From NCBI RefSeq assembly GCF_024199905.1, contig NZ_JANAFB010000020.1:1-62317 (forward strand): a stretch of DNA of 62,317 bases. The letters run 5' to 3'. Below are positions 15,382 to 23,957 of the stretch, one piece after another; within the stretch, counting starts at the first letter, position 1, and each line of letters opens with the position of its first letter. This DNA comes from Rothia santali. GTDB taxonomy: Bacteria; Actinomycetota; Actinomycetes; Actinomycetales; Micrococcaceae. The translations under genes and the position numbers were made by a program. The notes below the pieces were generated by a model. It searched no databases. It saw only the letters and a list, made by a program, of their open reading frames with translations, and was not told the origin of the DNA.

Positions 15382-17415
15382 ATGCGTTCACCCCGAGTCG
15401 GCACCGTCCTCTCCCTCCGCCGGACCCTGTGGCACCTGCGCCACGGGGGCCTGCAGCAGGCGAGGAAGCACCTGCGCCGCGTGAAGCTGGGGCTCGACGT
15501 CGGCCCGGGGCCCTCCGCGGTGGCCCCGGGCGCCGTGGCCGCCGCCCCGGGAGCCCCGGTCACCACCGCCACGCCCACCTCCCGCCAGTCCCGCCCCTTC
15601 GGCGCCCGGGCGGGCATCTCCCCCGGCGGCGCCCCGGCGGGCTACACGCTGGACTTCCTCCCCGCCGAGCCGACCGACCGCCCCCGGCGCTTCGCCGACC
15701 TCACCGTGGCCACCATCCTGGACGACTTCTCCGAGCTGGCCTGGGGCTACGAGTTCACCACGGTCGCGATGACCCCGGAGGGCTGGCGCCGGGACCTGGA
15801 GCGGCACGAGGTCGACCTGCTGCTGGTCGAGTCCGCGTGGGCCGGCAGCGGCAAGGCGTGGCAGTACCAGCTCACCGGCTCCAAGGCGCCCTCCGAGGAG
15901 CTGCGCGCCCTGGTGGCCCGCTGCCGCGAGCTCGGGATCCCCGCGGTCTTCTGGAACAAGGAGGACCCGCCCCACTTCGAGGACTTCCTGGACACGGCCC
16001 GCCTCTTCGACGCCGTCTTCACCTCCGACTCGCGCCTGCTCGAGACCTACCGCGAGGCCCTGGGCCACGACCGCGTGGCGCCCCTCCCCTTCGCCGCGCA
16101 GGACGCGATGCACAACCCCATCCGGCCGCAGTGGGGCTTCCACGAGCGCGACGTCGCCTTCGCCGGCATGTACTTCGCCCACAAGTTCCCGGAGCGCCGC
16201 GAGCAGATGCACCTGCTGCTCGGCGCGGCCGAGGAGGCCTCCCGCCGGATGCCCACGGGCCTGGAGATCTTCTCCCGCTTCCTGGGCGACGACGAGCGGT
16301 ACCAGTTCCCCGAGCCCTACGACCGCCGCGTCGTCGGCGGCCTGCCGTACGCCAAGATGCTCACGGCCTACAAGGGCTACAAGGCGTTCCTCAACGTGAA
16401 CTCGGTGACCGAGTCGCCCTCGATGTGCGCCCGCCGCGTCTTCGAGATCACCGCCTCCGGGACCCCGGTGGTCACCACCCGCTCCGAGGCGATCCCGCGC
16501 TTCTTCACCGAGAACCAGGTCCCGGTGGTGGACACGCCCGAGCAGGCCCGCGACGTCCTGCGCGCCCTGGTCCGCTCCCCCGAGCTCAACGACCGCACGG
16601 TCCACCTGGCCCAGCGGACCATCTGGCGCCACCACACCTACTCGCACCGCGCGGTGGACGTGCTGCGCGCGGCGGGCCTGGAGCACGACGCCGGCGGCGT
16701 CCCCTTCGCCGAGCGGCTGCGGCTGCCCAGCGTGAGCGCGCTGGTCTCCACCAACCGGCCGCACCAGCTGGAGCACGTGATCCGCACGGTCGGGGCGTTC
16801 CAGGACGTGGAGACCGAGCTGGTCCTGCTGACCCACGGCTTCACGCCGGAAGAGGGGCACGTGGCGCGCCTGGCCCGCGAGGCCGGGCTGGCCGACGTCC
16901 GCCTGCTGCGCGCCGAGGCCGAGGTGCCCCTGGGCGCGTGCCTGAACCGCCTGGTGGCCGCGGCGGGCGGCGAGGTCCTGACCAAGGTCGACGACGACGA
17001 CCTCTACGGCCCGCAGTACCTCGCAGACCTGCTCCGGGCCATGCGGTTCTCCGGGGCCGACGTCGTGGGCAAGCAGGCGCACTACATGTACCTGAAGGAG
17101 ACGGACGCTACTTTGTTGCGCTTCGCCGAGCGGGAGCACCGGTGGACCGACTTCGTCATGGGGCCGACGATCACGGGGACGGCCGCGGCCTTCCGCGACA
17201 CGCCCTTCGCCGAGGTGTCCCGCGGGGAGGACTCGAACTTCCTAGCCAGCGTGCTGGATGCCGGCGGGCGCATATATTCGGCCGACCGGTTCAACTTCTG
17301 CCAGATGCGGCACGCCGCCGGCGGGGGGCACGCGTGGGCGGTGGAGGATCGGGAGATCCTGGCTACGGGGGACGTGAAATATTACGGCCTCAACATGGCT
17401 CACGTCATCGCGTAG
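15382..17415 (+). CDS. Two-domain glycosyltransferase (CgeB-like plus GT2-like)
   Basis: A 677-residue protein. After a basic N-terminus and an Ala/Pro/Gly linker (about residues 45-85), residues about 100-430 resemble the CgeB/GT-B family, with PAVFWNKEDPPHFEDF, FTSDSRLLETYREALG and the C-terminal nucleotide-site segment NSVTESPSMCARRVFEITASG. Residues about 450-677 resemble a GT-A (GT2) domain with the metal-binding run KVDDDDLYGPQYL. The two domains could add two different sugars in turn. It is divergent from the DUF6270 gene across the palindrome and precedes wecC. The donor sugars are unknown. Confidence 0.8.
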   Translation: MRSPRVGTVLSLRRTLWHLRHGGLQQARKHLRRVKLGLDVGPGPSAVAPGAVAAAPGAPVTTATPTSRQSRPFGARAGISPGGAPAGYTLDFLPAEPTDRPRRFADLTVATILDDFSELAWGYEFTTVAMTPEGWRRDLERHEVDLLLVESAWAGSGKAWQYQLTGSKAPSEELRALVARCRELGIPAVFWNKEDPPHFEDFLDTARLFDAVFTSDSRLLETYREALGHDRVAPLPFAAQDAMHNPIRPQWGFHERDVAFAGMYFAHKFPERREQMHLLLGAAEEASRRMPTGLEIFSRFLGDDERYQFPEPYDRRVVGGLPYAKMLTAYKGYKAFLNVNSVTESPSMCARRVFEITASGTPVVTTRSEAIPRFFTENQVPVVDTPEQARDVLRALVRSPELNDRTVHLAQRTIWRHHTYSHRAVDVLRAAGLEHDAGGVPFAERLRLPSVSALVSTNRPHQLEHVIRTVGAFQDVETELVLLTHGFTPEEGHVARLAREAGLADVRLLRAEAEVPLGACLNRLVAAAGGEVLTKVDDDDLYGPQYLADLLRAMRFSGADVVGKQAHYMYLKETDATLLRFAEREHRWTDFVMGPTITGTAAAFRDTPFAEVSRGEDSNFLASVLDAGGRIYSADRFNFCQMRHAAGGGHAWAVEDREILATGDVKYYGLNMAHVIA

Positions 17416-17547
17416 ATCGGCGTGACCAGCGGGTATACGCTATAGTCCGTCACGGTTTAATCTCGCATCAATTACCTGCCTGTGACGAGCGTGTCCCGCC
17501 TGCGTTCGCGGACCGCGTCACTCCAACCGCTTGAGGACTCCCTTCTT

Positions 17548-18801
17548 ATGACCTCTCAGTCAGTGTGCTTCGTCGGGCTGGGCTACATCGGCCTGCCCAC
17601 CGCCGTCGTCATGGCCAACCACGGGGTCAAGGTGACCGGCGTGGACATCAATGCCGCCAACGTCGAGCGGATCAACCGCGGCGAGGTGACCATCGTCGAG
17701 CCCGGCCTCGAGGAGGCGCTCCAGCTCGCCGTCGAGTCCGGCAACCTCACCGCCACCACCGAGATGCCGCACGCGGACGCCTACATCCTGGCCGTCCCCA
17801 CCCCCTTCAAGGACAACTACGAGGGCGACCTCTCCTACGTCATGGCCGCCGCCGAGTCCCTCGCGCCGCAGCTGCTGGGCGACGAGCTCATCATCCTCGA
17901 GTCCACCTCCCCGCCGCTGGCGACCGCCAAGATGGCCGAGAGGATCCTCTCCCTGCGCCCCGACCTGGTGGCCGACGGCGCCGAGAACCCCGAGGACAAG
18001 CCGGTCCTGCACTTCGCGCACTGCCCCGAGCGCATCCTCCCCGGCAAGGCCATGGAGGAGCTCATCACCAACGATCGCATCATCGGCGGCGAGACCCCCG
18101 AGGCCACGCGCCGCGCGACCGAGATCTACGCGAGCTTCTGCGAGGGCGAGCTGCTGCCCACCAACGCGGTGACCGCCGAGATGGCCAAGCTGACCGAGAA
18201 CTCCTTCCGCGACGTCAACATCGCCTTCGCCAACGAGCTCTCGCTGATCGCCGACCGCCTGGGCGTCAACGTCTGGGAGCTCATCGAGCTGGCCAACCAC
18301 CACCCGCGCGTGAACATCCTGCAGCCCGGCCCGGGCGTGGGCGGCCACTGCATCGCGGTGGACCCGTGGTTCATCGTCTCGGCCGACCCCGAGAACTCCC
18401 GCCTGATCCGCACGGCCCGCGAGGTCAACGACGGCAAGCCCGAGTGGGTCATCAGCAAGGTCGAGAAGGCCCTGCGCGGCATCTCGAAGCCGACCGTCGC
18501 CACCCTGGGCCTGGCCTTCAAGGCGGACATCGACGACCTGCGCGAGTCCCCCGCCCTGAACATCACCAAGAAGCTGGCCTCGGACCTGCCCCACGCCACC
18601 GTGCTGGCCGCGGAGCCGAACGTCGAGACGCTCCCCACCGCGCTCGACGGCGCCGAGAACCTCTCGCTGGCCGAGTACGCGGACGCGATCGAGCGGGCCG
18701 ACGTCGTACTGCTCCTGGTCGACCACCAGGAGTTCAAGGCGCTCCCGGCCGCCGCGCTGGAGGGCAAGACCGTCGTCGACACCAAGGGCATCTGGCGCTG
18801 A
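17548..18801 (+). CDS. wecC: UDP-N-acetyl-D-mannosaminuronate dehydrogenase (WecC-like)
   Basis: A 417-residue nucleotide-sugar dehydrogenase. The N-terminal Rossmann motif is CFVGLGYIGLPTAVVMANHG, the middle contains HCPERILPGKAMEELITNDR, and the catalytic cysteine (about C268) is in GPGVGGHCIAVDPWF. The sequence type matches UDP-ManNAc 6-dehydrogenases, which make UDP-ManNAcA from the product of WecB (gene at 29778). ATG 17548 follows TTGAGGA; an in-frame upstream start at 17482 has no support. A TATAGT hexamer at 17441 may be its -10. It is 28 bases from the next glycosyltransferase gene. Confidence 0.9.
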   Translation: MTSQSVCFVGLGYIGLPTAVVMANHGVKVTGVDINAANVERINRGEVTIVEPGLEEALQLAVESGNLTATTEMPHADAYILAVPTPFKDNYEGDLSYVMAAAESLAPQLLGDELIILESTSPPLATAKMAERILSLRPDLVADGAENPEDKPVLHFAHCPERILPGKAMEELITNDRIIGGETPEATRRATEIYASFCEGELLPTNAVTAEMAKLTENSFRDVNIAFANELSLIADRLGVNVWELIELANHHPRVNILQPGPGVGGHCIAVDPWFIVSADPENSRLIRTAREVNDGKPEWVISKVEKALRGISKPTVATLGLAFKADIDDLRESPALNITKKLASDLPHATVLAAEPNVETLPTALDGAENLSLAEYADAIERADVVLLLVDHQEFKALPAAALEGKTVVDTKGIWR

Positions 18802-18829
18802 GCCGGGCGAAAGGAATCTTAAGGAACAT

Positions 18830-20896
18830 ATGACGACCGAATCCCGCCTCGACATCGCCCAGGAACTGAAGAGCATCTCGGGTCTGTCCGTGGAGAAGGC
18901 ACGCATCGCCCATCGTGAGCTGGCGCTTCGAAGCGGCCTCGACGGACGCTCGCTTGTCGCCTATGGCCGTTTTCTTATCGCCCAGTCGGAGGCCCGCGCC
19001 GCCGAGGAGATCCTGGCGCTGGCCCTCGAGCGGGACGGGGCTAACGTCCCCGCCTTGGAGCTGTACCTCACGGTCCTCGAGAAGATCGGTGCACCCTCTG
19101 GGCGCCTGGCCTGGGCTCTCAAGCGCCTCGAGGAGTCGGTGGTCCTGACGCCCGGTGCGCATCGAGCCGCCCTGGACTACCTGATCCCGTATCGGCGCGT
19201 CGCCGCGCTGGAGGTCCTAGGGAGGTCCCCCGACCTCATTGTGCGGGCCGTGGTGGCGGTCAACGCCATCTTCGCCGACCGGCAACGGGACTCCGCCGAG
19301 GCCGATGCCATCCTGGACGAGCTCAAGGACACCGACCGAAACCGAGTGCTGCTCACGGTATCCATGGCCCGGGGCAATGGCACCCTCCTGGAACAGACGC
19401 TCCACGTTTGCGCCGACGAGTCCATCCCCGAAGACTCGACACGGCGTGCCATTCGACGCGCCCAGCGGCAGAACAAGCCCAAGATGGTCGAGACCCTCCT
19501 CCGCGCCTATCTGCGCCGAAAGCCCCAGGATCGCTGGGCCAAACAGCAGCTGGAGAAGCTCCCCGGCGGGGCATTCTCCAACTACCGCCTGGGCCAGGAG
19601 GGCTTCCCGCTGCCGCCGGCTGCCTCGAGCGCCGCGTACCAGCCTGTGGACAAGAAGGTCTTCTACCTCTTGCACAACTCGCTGCCGCACCACTCGGCAG
19701 GCTACGCCACCCGCACCCACGGGCTGCTCCACCAGCTGAACCGCAGCGGTTGGGATGTCGACGGCGTCACCCGCCTGGGTTACCCCTACGACATGCCGGG
19801 CAAGGCCGACCTGCCAGACGTGGCTCCGCACGACGTCGTCGACGGCGTCGACTACATCCGTCTGCTTCACGGTCGAGAGATCGAGAAGAAAAACCCCCTC
19901 TACCACTACACGCAGCGCTACTCCAAGGCATTGGAAGGTCTCGCACGGACAGAACGTCCTAGCATCATCCACGGGGCCTCCAACCACTGGAACGGTTTGA
20001 CCGCAGTCCAGACGGCCCGCCGGCTCGGCCTGCCCTCCGTGTACGAGGTACGCGGTCTGTGGGAGGTCACCCGGGGGTCCCGGGACCCCGAATGGGCACG
20101 AAGCGATATGTTCAGGTACATGGCGCGCATGGAGGCCGACGCCGCCGACGGCGCCACGGCCGTCATCACCATCACCAACGCGTTGCGGGATGAGATGATC
20201 GACCGCGGCGTCGATGCAAGCAAGATTATGGTGGTTCCCAACGGAGTCGACACCGGCCGGTTCAACCCCATCCCTCGCGATGAGGCGCTGGCCACCGAAC
20301 TCGGTGTGCAGGGCAAGAAGGTCATCGGCTACGTCGGATCCGTCTTGGACTATGAGGGCATCGACCTGATGCTCGAGGCCACCGCCGTGATGAGCAATCT
20401 TCGGAACGACTTCCACGTGCTCATCGTGGGCGACGGCACCGAACTCCAGCGGTTCCAGGACTTCGTCCGCGACAACGCGCTGGACAATTTCGTCACCTTC
20501 ACCGGCCGTGTCCCTCACGAGGATGTCGAGCGCTACTACTCCCTCATCGACATCACACCGTTCCCCCGGCTGGCCCTCCCGGTGTGCGAGATGGTCTCCC
20601 CGCTCAAGCCCTTCGAGGCGATGGCGATGGGCAAGGCCGTAGTCGCCTCCAACGTGGCGGCGCTGGCCGAGATCGTGACGCCGGGGCTGAACGGCCTCCT
20701 CCACGAGAAGGGTGACGCCGAGGCTCTCCGCGCCGAGCTGGAGCGCCTTCTGGACAACCCTGAGCTGGTGGGCCGTCTGGGTGATCAGGCACGCCGCTGG
20801 GTGGTCGAGAACCGTGATTGGAAGAGTCTGGCGGGAAGGATCAGCGACCTCTACCAGACGCTGAGGGTTCAGGAGCCGGCGCACGCTGCCCTCTGA
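18830..20896 (+). CDS. GT4 glycosyltransferase with helical N-terminal domain
   Basis: A 688-residue protein. The first 270 or so residues are helical with TPR-like spacing (AEEILALALERD, AEADAILDELKD). The GT-B glycosyltransferase starts at about 272 with KVFYLLHNSLPHHSAGYATR and includes the acceptor-domain segment SVYEVRGLWEVT and the donor-domain segments VVPNGVDTGRFNP, GYVGSVLDYEGID and PLKPFEAMAMGKAVVAS. It resembles the damaged gene at 32753-34560 in both halves. Codon use is noticeably less GC-biased than in its neighbours. It ends ahead of a strong bidirectional terminator. Confidence 0.88.
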   Translation: MTTESRLDIAQELKSISGLSVEKARIAHRELALRSGLDGRSLVAYGRFLIAQSEARAAEEILALALERDGANVPALELYLTVLEKIGAPSGRLAWALKRLEESVVLTPGAHRAALDYLIPYRRVAALEVLGRSPDLIVRAVVAVNAIFADRQRDSAEADAILDELKDTDRNRVLLTVSMARGNGTLLEQTLHVCADESIPEDSTRRAIRRAQRQNKPKMVETLLRAYLRRKPQDRWAKQQLEKLPGGAFSNYRLGQEGFPLPPAASSAAYQPVDKKVFYLLHNSLPHHSAGYATRTHGLLHQLNRSGWDVDGVTRLGYPYDMPGKADLPDVAPHDVVDGVDYIRLLHGREIEKKNPLYHYTQRYSKALEGLARTERPSIIHGASNHWNGLTAVQTARRLGLPSVYEVRGLWEVTRGSRDPEWARSDMFRYMARMEADAADGATAVITITNALRDEMIDRGVDASKIMVVPNGVDTGRFNPIPRDEALATELGVQGKKVIGYVGSVLDYEGIDLMLEATAVMSNLRNDFHVLIVGDGTELQRFQDFVRDNALDNFVTFTGRVPHEDVERYYSLIDITPFPRLALPVCEMVSPLKPFEAMAMGKAVVASNVAALAEIVTPGLNGLLHEKGDAEALRAELERLLDNPELVGRLGDQARRWVVENRDWKSLAGRISDLYQTLRVQEPAHAAL

Positions 20897-20941
20897 GGCG
20901 GGCGGGCCCCCACCGGGGGTGTCATCCGGCTTCCTCATTCC

Positions 20942-20981
20942 GGCGGGCCCGGAGAGACGATTACGTCTCTCCGGGCCCGCC
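20942..20981. terminator. Bidirectional intrinsic terminator
   Basis: An 18-bp perfect stem (20942-20959 with 20964-20981) has the 4-base loop ATTA and is followed on the + strand by TGGTTTTCTA. It lies between the convergent glycosyltransferase (ends 20896) and the leftward gene (ends 20989). Confidence 0.9.
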
Positions 20982-20988
20982 TGGTTTT

Positions 20989-22011
20989 CTACTCGTCGAC
21001 GCCCGCGTAGGCCCGGGTGGAATCGGAGTGGACCACGACGGGGGCGGGCCCGTCGTTCTCCAAGGTGAGCGTAAACTTAGGCGTTCCGCGGCAGCCTTCG
21101 GGTTCCTCGTACTCACCACCGATGGTGAAGATGTAGTGATGCTGGTCGTGGTCGATGAGGTGATCCACCTGCTGCTCACGCGGATTGCCGCACTCGTTCC
21201 CGTCGGACGCCTCCACCTCCTGCGAAAGCACCGCGCTGACCTGGCTACCCTGTCGATCCAGGGTCGACTCGTCACAGAGGAAGTCGCCGCCTTGGGAGTC
21301 TTTCGACCCGTTCTGAATCGTGCAGGTCGTCAGGTGCATCGATGCCGAGGAACGGAACCGCCGTTCACCTTCCGCGGCAGAGAGCGTGTCATCGAACAGC
21401 ACCACCTTCTTGCCCGGGTCGATGACAGCAGGCAAGCTGGTCCGCGGTTTCGCTTCCTCCCCCTGAACAGGCCGAGCACCCAACGTGAAGCTGGTGTCGA
21501 TGTCTACCGTCATGCCCGCTGCCACGGCCTCCCCGTTCGGAGCGCTGACTCTGACCCGGCATGATGCCTCTCCGGCGTGGGTCGCCTCAACGAGGCCTGT
21601 CATCTTGATGGTCGTTGGCTCGTCCTGGCGGATGTTTTGCGTCCCGGTCATCCCTAGTGCTCGAGCACCGGTCGAGTCCTTGCACCCCAGATAGACGGCG
21701 AGGTATGCGGCGGCCGCCGACCCCGGCTCTAGATAGGTATCCAGGGTCAGGTCGAGCCACCGACGCTCGCCGCTCTTGAATGTCTCCTCGAAGGGCTCCG
21801 ACACGAAGCTGTCGGGGATGACGAAGGACCCGGAATCGCTGGCCTCGATGCTGGCGTCGCCCTCCGATTCGGGCGGGGCCTCGGTGTCATTCGCCCACGG
21901 CCGCAACCATGCGAGCACCAGGACGACTGACAGGCACAGGGCCGTTGCGACGATGATGAGGAGGGACCACCGCAGTCTATGCTTCTGGCGGGAACGAGAA
22001 TCAGAGGTCAT
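20989..22011 (-). CDS. Membrane-anchored extracytoplasmic protein, unknown
   Basis: A 340-residue protein that I do not recognise. A basic N-terminus (SRSRQKHRLRW) is followed by one membrane helix (about residues 15-36), an acidic linker (EAPPESEGDASIEASDSG) and a secreted domain rich in beta-type sequence with several cysteines (GCKDS, ASCRV, TTCTI, FLCDES, NECGN, GCRGT), which may form disulfides. The start overlaps the stop of the upstream gene as ATGA, so the two are translationally coupled. It sits at the distal end of the leftward polysaccharide gene block, and a wall or export role is only inferred. Confidence 0.75.
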   Translation of the reverse strand: MTSDSRSRQKHRLRWSLLIIVATALCLSVVLVLAWLRPWANDTEAPPESEGDASIEASDSGSFVIPDSFVSEPFEETFKSGERRWLDLTLDTYLEPGSAAAAYLAVYLGCKDSTGARALGMTGTQNIRQDEPTTIKMTGLVEATHAGEASCRVRVSAPNGEAVAAGMTVDIDTSFTLGARPVQGEEAKPRTSLPAVIDPGKKVVLFDDTLSAAEGERRFRSSASMHLTTCTIQNGSKDSQGGDFLCDESTLDRQGSQVSAVLSQEVEASDGNECGNPREQQVDHLIDHDQHHYIFTIGGEYEEPEGCRGTPKFTLTLENDGPAPVVVHSDSTRAYAGVDE

Positions 22012-22409
22012 CCCTGGCGGATGACCTCTGCAGTGTTCCCCGTCGCCATCAGACGCCCGACCTCGCGCAGCTGCGCCTCGTGCTGCCGGACCTGCCCCTC
22101 GACGAGGGAGAGTTCCTCCTGCGATCGACGGGCTGCGAGCTGCCGGGTCTCGTCGACGGTCTTTCGGATATCCTCGAGCTGTTCATGGGCCTTCTGCGCG
22201 CGGGCCTCCAGGTTGCCCACCCGCGTCTGGAGCGACCACATGAACTTTCTCTGACCGCGGGAAACCAAGACGCCGCCCACGGCCGCCAGCAGCGCACCGA
22301 CGACGAGGAACGGCAGGCTGGCCGCCGGCCCCACCTGCAGCCCGATGAGGAGCAGCGAGACGAAGATCAGCGCCGCCCCGGCGCCGATGAGGATCATGGT
22401 TTTGTTCAT
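22008..22409 (-). CDS. Two-helix membrane protein with coiled-coil tail
   Basis: A 133-residue protein with two membrane helices (about residues 5-26 and 31-50) and then a cytoplasmic or periplasmic coiled-coil (about 60-115: LQTRVGNLEARAQKAHEQLE through QVRQHEAQLREV). ATG 22409 has AAGGAG six bases upstream. It overlaps the following membrane-anchored gene by four bases (ATGA), so the two products probably work together. No family is recognised. The 150-base gap before it, toward the PP-loop gene at 22560, contains no other gene. Confidence 0.75.
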   Translation of the reverse strand: MNKTMILIGAGAALIFVSLLLIGLQVGPAASLPFLVVGALLAAVGGVLVSRGQRKFMWSLQTRVGNLEARAQKAHEQLEDIRKTVDETRQLAARRSQEELSLVEGQVRQHEAQLREVGRLMATGNTAEVIRQG

Positions 22410-22559
22410 GGGAATCTCCTTGATGCGAGATGAGAATGACGCACGCCGTAGCGTGGTGCCGCCGAGGACCAGAGCCTCAGCGCAATGACTCGTGAGTATT
22501 TTACTGACGAACGGGGACGAGGGCTGGATGGCTGCCCCGATCATCGATGTACCGGGGGA

Positions 22560-23852
22560 TCAATGCTGTTCCTCCGAGGAGAGGATCTGACGCAGCCTTT
22601 CCTGCCCCCGCTCTCTTCGGGCACTTTGGTGGTCGGCCACGTTCCAGTTCCGTATGACTTCCTCCTCCTCGTCCGTCATGGGCCCGAGAAGGTCGTTCAG
22701 CTGCTCCATCACTCCATCGCGGTATCGCGGCGGCATGAAGTCCAGCGCGGGCGAGTAGTGCCGCTGAAGGAACTCGACGTCGTACGTGGCGAGCTTGTCC
22801 TGCAGAGCACCCATGATCTCGCTGCCACCGGAAGACTGATCGTATCGATTGACAGAGAAGGCGACGACGCCCTCGTGCTTGATCGGGTCCTCGGTCAACC
22901 TCATCTTCGCCTCGCGGTTGCCGCAGAGCTCGTCGAGCATGTCGGGCGCCGGCCATACCCCGTTGAGAGAGCTGTCCAGCATCACCTTCCGGGTGCACTT
23001 CCAGCACTTGAGGCAGGGCTTGCCGACGTCGCCCCTCATACAAGATTGAACGACGTCGCCGAAGCCGCTGCCGTGGGAGATGACCGCGGTCCCCACCTCG
23101 CTCACGCCGGCGACGGCGTTCACGACGCCCAGCCCGACCGCCTCGAAGACCGGTCCGTACGTACGAACGAAGGGGCTGGCGTCATAGTCGCGGAACTTCT
23201 TGGAGCCGATGCGGTAGGTCGACTCGAGGATGGCGCCCCACCCGACGGCGTCCAGACCGTCACGGTCCGCGCAGCACAGCGCCGGGATGACGTTCGAGAG
23301 GTCGTCGGGAAAGCCCACCGGCTGACGCATGAACTCGAGGTCCGTGCTGACGCGGCGCACGAGGTAACCGCGCCGGGTCAACTCCTCGCACGCGTGGTGC
23401 GCCGCTGCCTTGGAGTAGAGCCCCTTCCACTCCCCGTCCTCCCGCGGGATCCGGTCGAGGAAGTAGGCCCCCGTCTCCGCGGGAAGGACCGCGAGCGCGG
23501 CGGAGCAGTCGGCGCCCCCGCTGTACGCGAGGCCGGGCCTGGCGTTCTCGGGCGCCTCGCGCGGAGCCTGGTCCGGGTCTACGGTGACGATGTGCGTCGA
23601 GAGCGCTTCCTCGACGGCTCGAGCGAACGAGGGCGACGCCGCCACATTGCACTCGAGCACACCGCCGATCCAGGGCGCCGCCCCGAGGTAGGCGATCAGC
23701 ACCAGAAGATCCGGGTGGGTCGCCCCCAGGTCCTCCTCGATCCGGAAGTCCCGGTTCAGGAACGTGGCTCGCCCCGCGACCTCCCGGTCGCCGCCCTGCA
23801 GCTCATACGCGAACGTCGCCCGCTCGCCAGTCAGCATGATTTCACACCGCAT
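22560..23852 (-). CDS. QueC-like PP-loop protein of polysaccharide locus
   Basis: A 430-residue protein. A PP-loop nucleotide-binding motif, YSGGADCSAALAV (about residues 110-122), matches the SGGxDS pattern of ATP pyrophosphatases that activate substrates by adenylation. Further on, C271, C280, C283 and C286 have exactly the C-x8-C-x2-C-x2-C spacing of the zinc site of QueC, the 7-cyano-7-deazaguanine synthase. The N-terminal 100 residues and the C-terminal 140 are not QueC-like, and no other queuosine gene is nearby. It may make an amide or nitrile modification on a sugar or lipid. It lies in the leftward block, 105 bases after the dehydrogenase gene. Confidence 0.75.
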   Translation of the reverse strand: MRCEIMLTGERATFAYELQGGDREVAGRATFLNRDFRIEEDLGATHPDLLVLIAYLGAAPWIGGVLECNVAASPSFARAVEEALSTHIVTVDPDQAPREAPENARPGLAYSGGADCSAALAVLPAETGAYFLDRIPREDGEWKGLYSKAAAHHACEELTRRGYLVRRVSTDLEFMRQPVGFPDDLSNVIPALCCADRDGLDAVGWGAILESTYRIGSKKFRDYDASPFVRTYGPVFEAVGLGVVNAVAGVSEVGTAVISHGSGFGDVVQSCMRGDVGKPCLKCWKCTRKVMLDSSLNGVWPAPDMLDELCGNREAKMRLTEDPIKHEGVVAFSVNRYDQSSGGSEIMGALQDKLATYDVEFLQRHYSPALDFMPPRYRDGVMEQLNDLLGPMTDEEEEVIRNWNVADHQSARRERGQERLRQILSSEEQH

Positions 23853-23957
23853 ATAGATTCAGCCTCTTACCCGACCGAGGCCGCCAGGGCCGGGGTCATT
23901 CATCCGATGGACGGTTCTCGTGAGGCGCGGCCACCCGCGGGGGCTGCGCCTCGGGTC

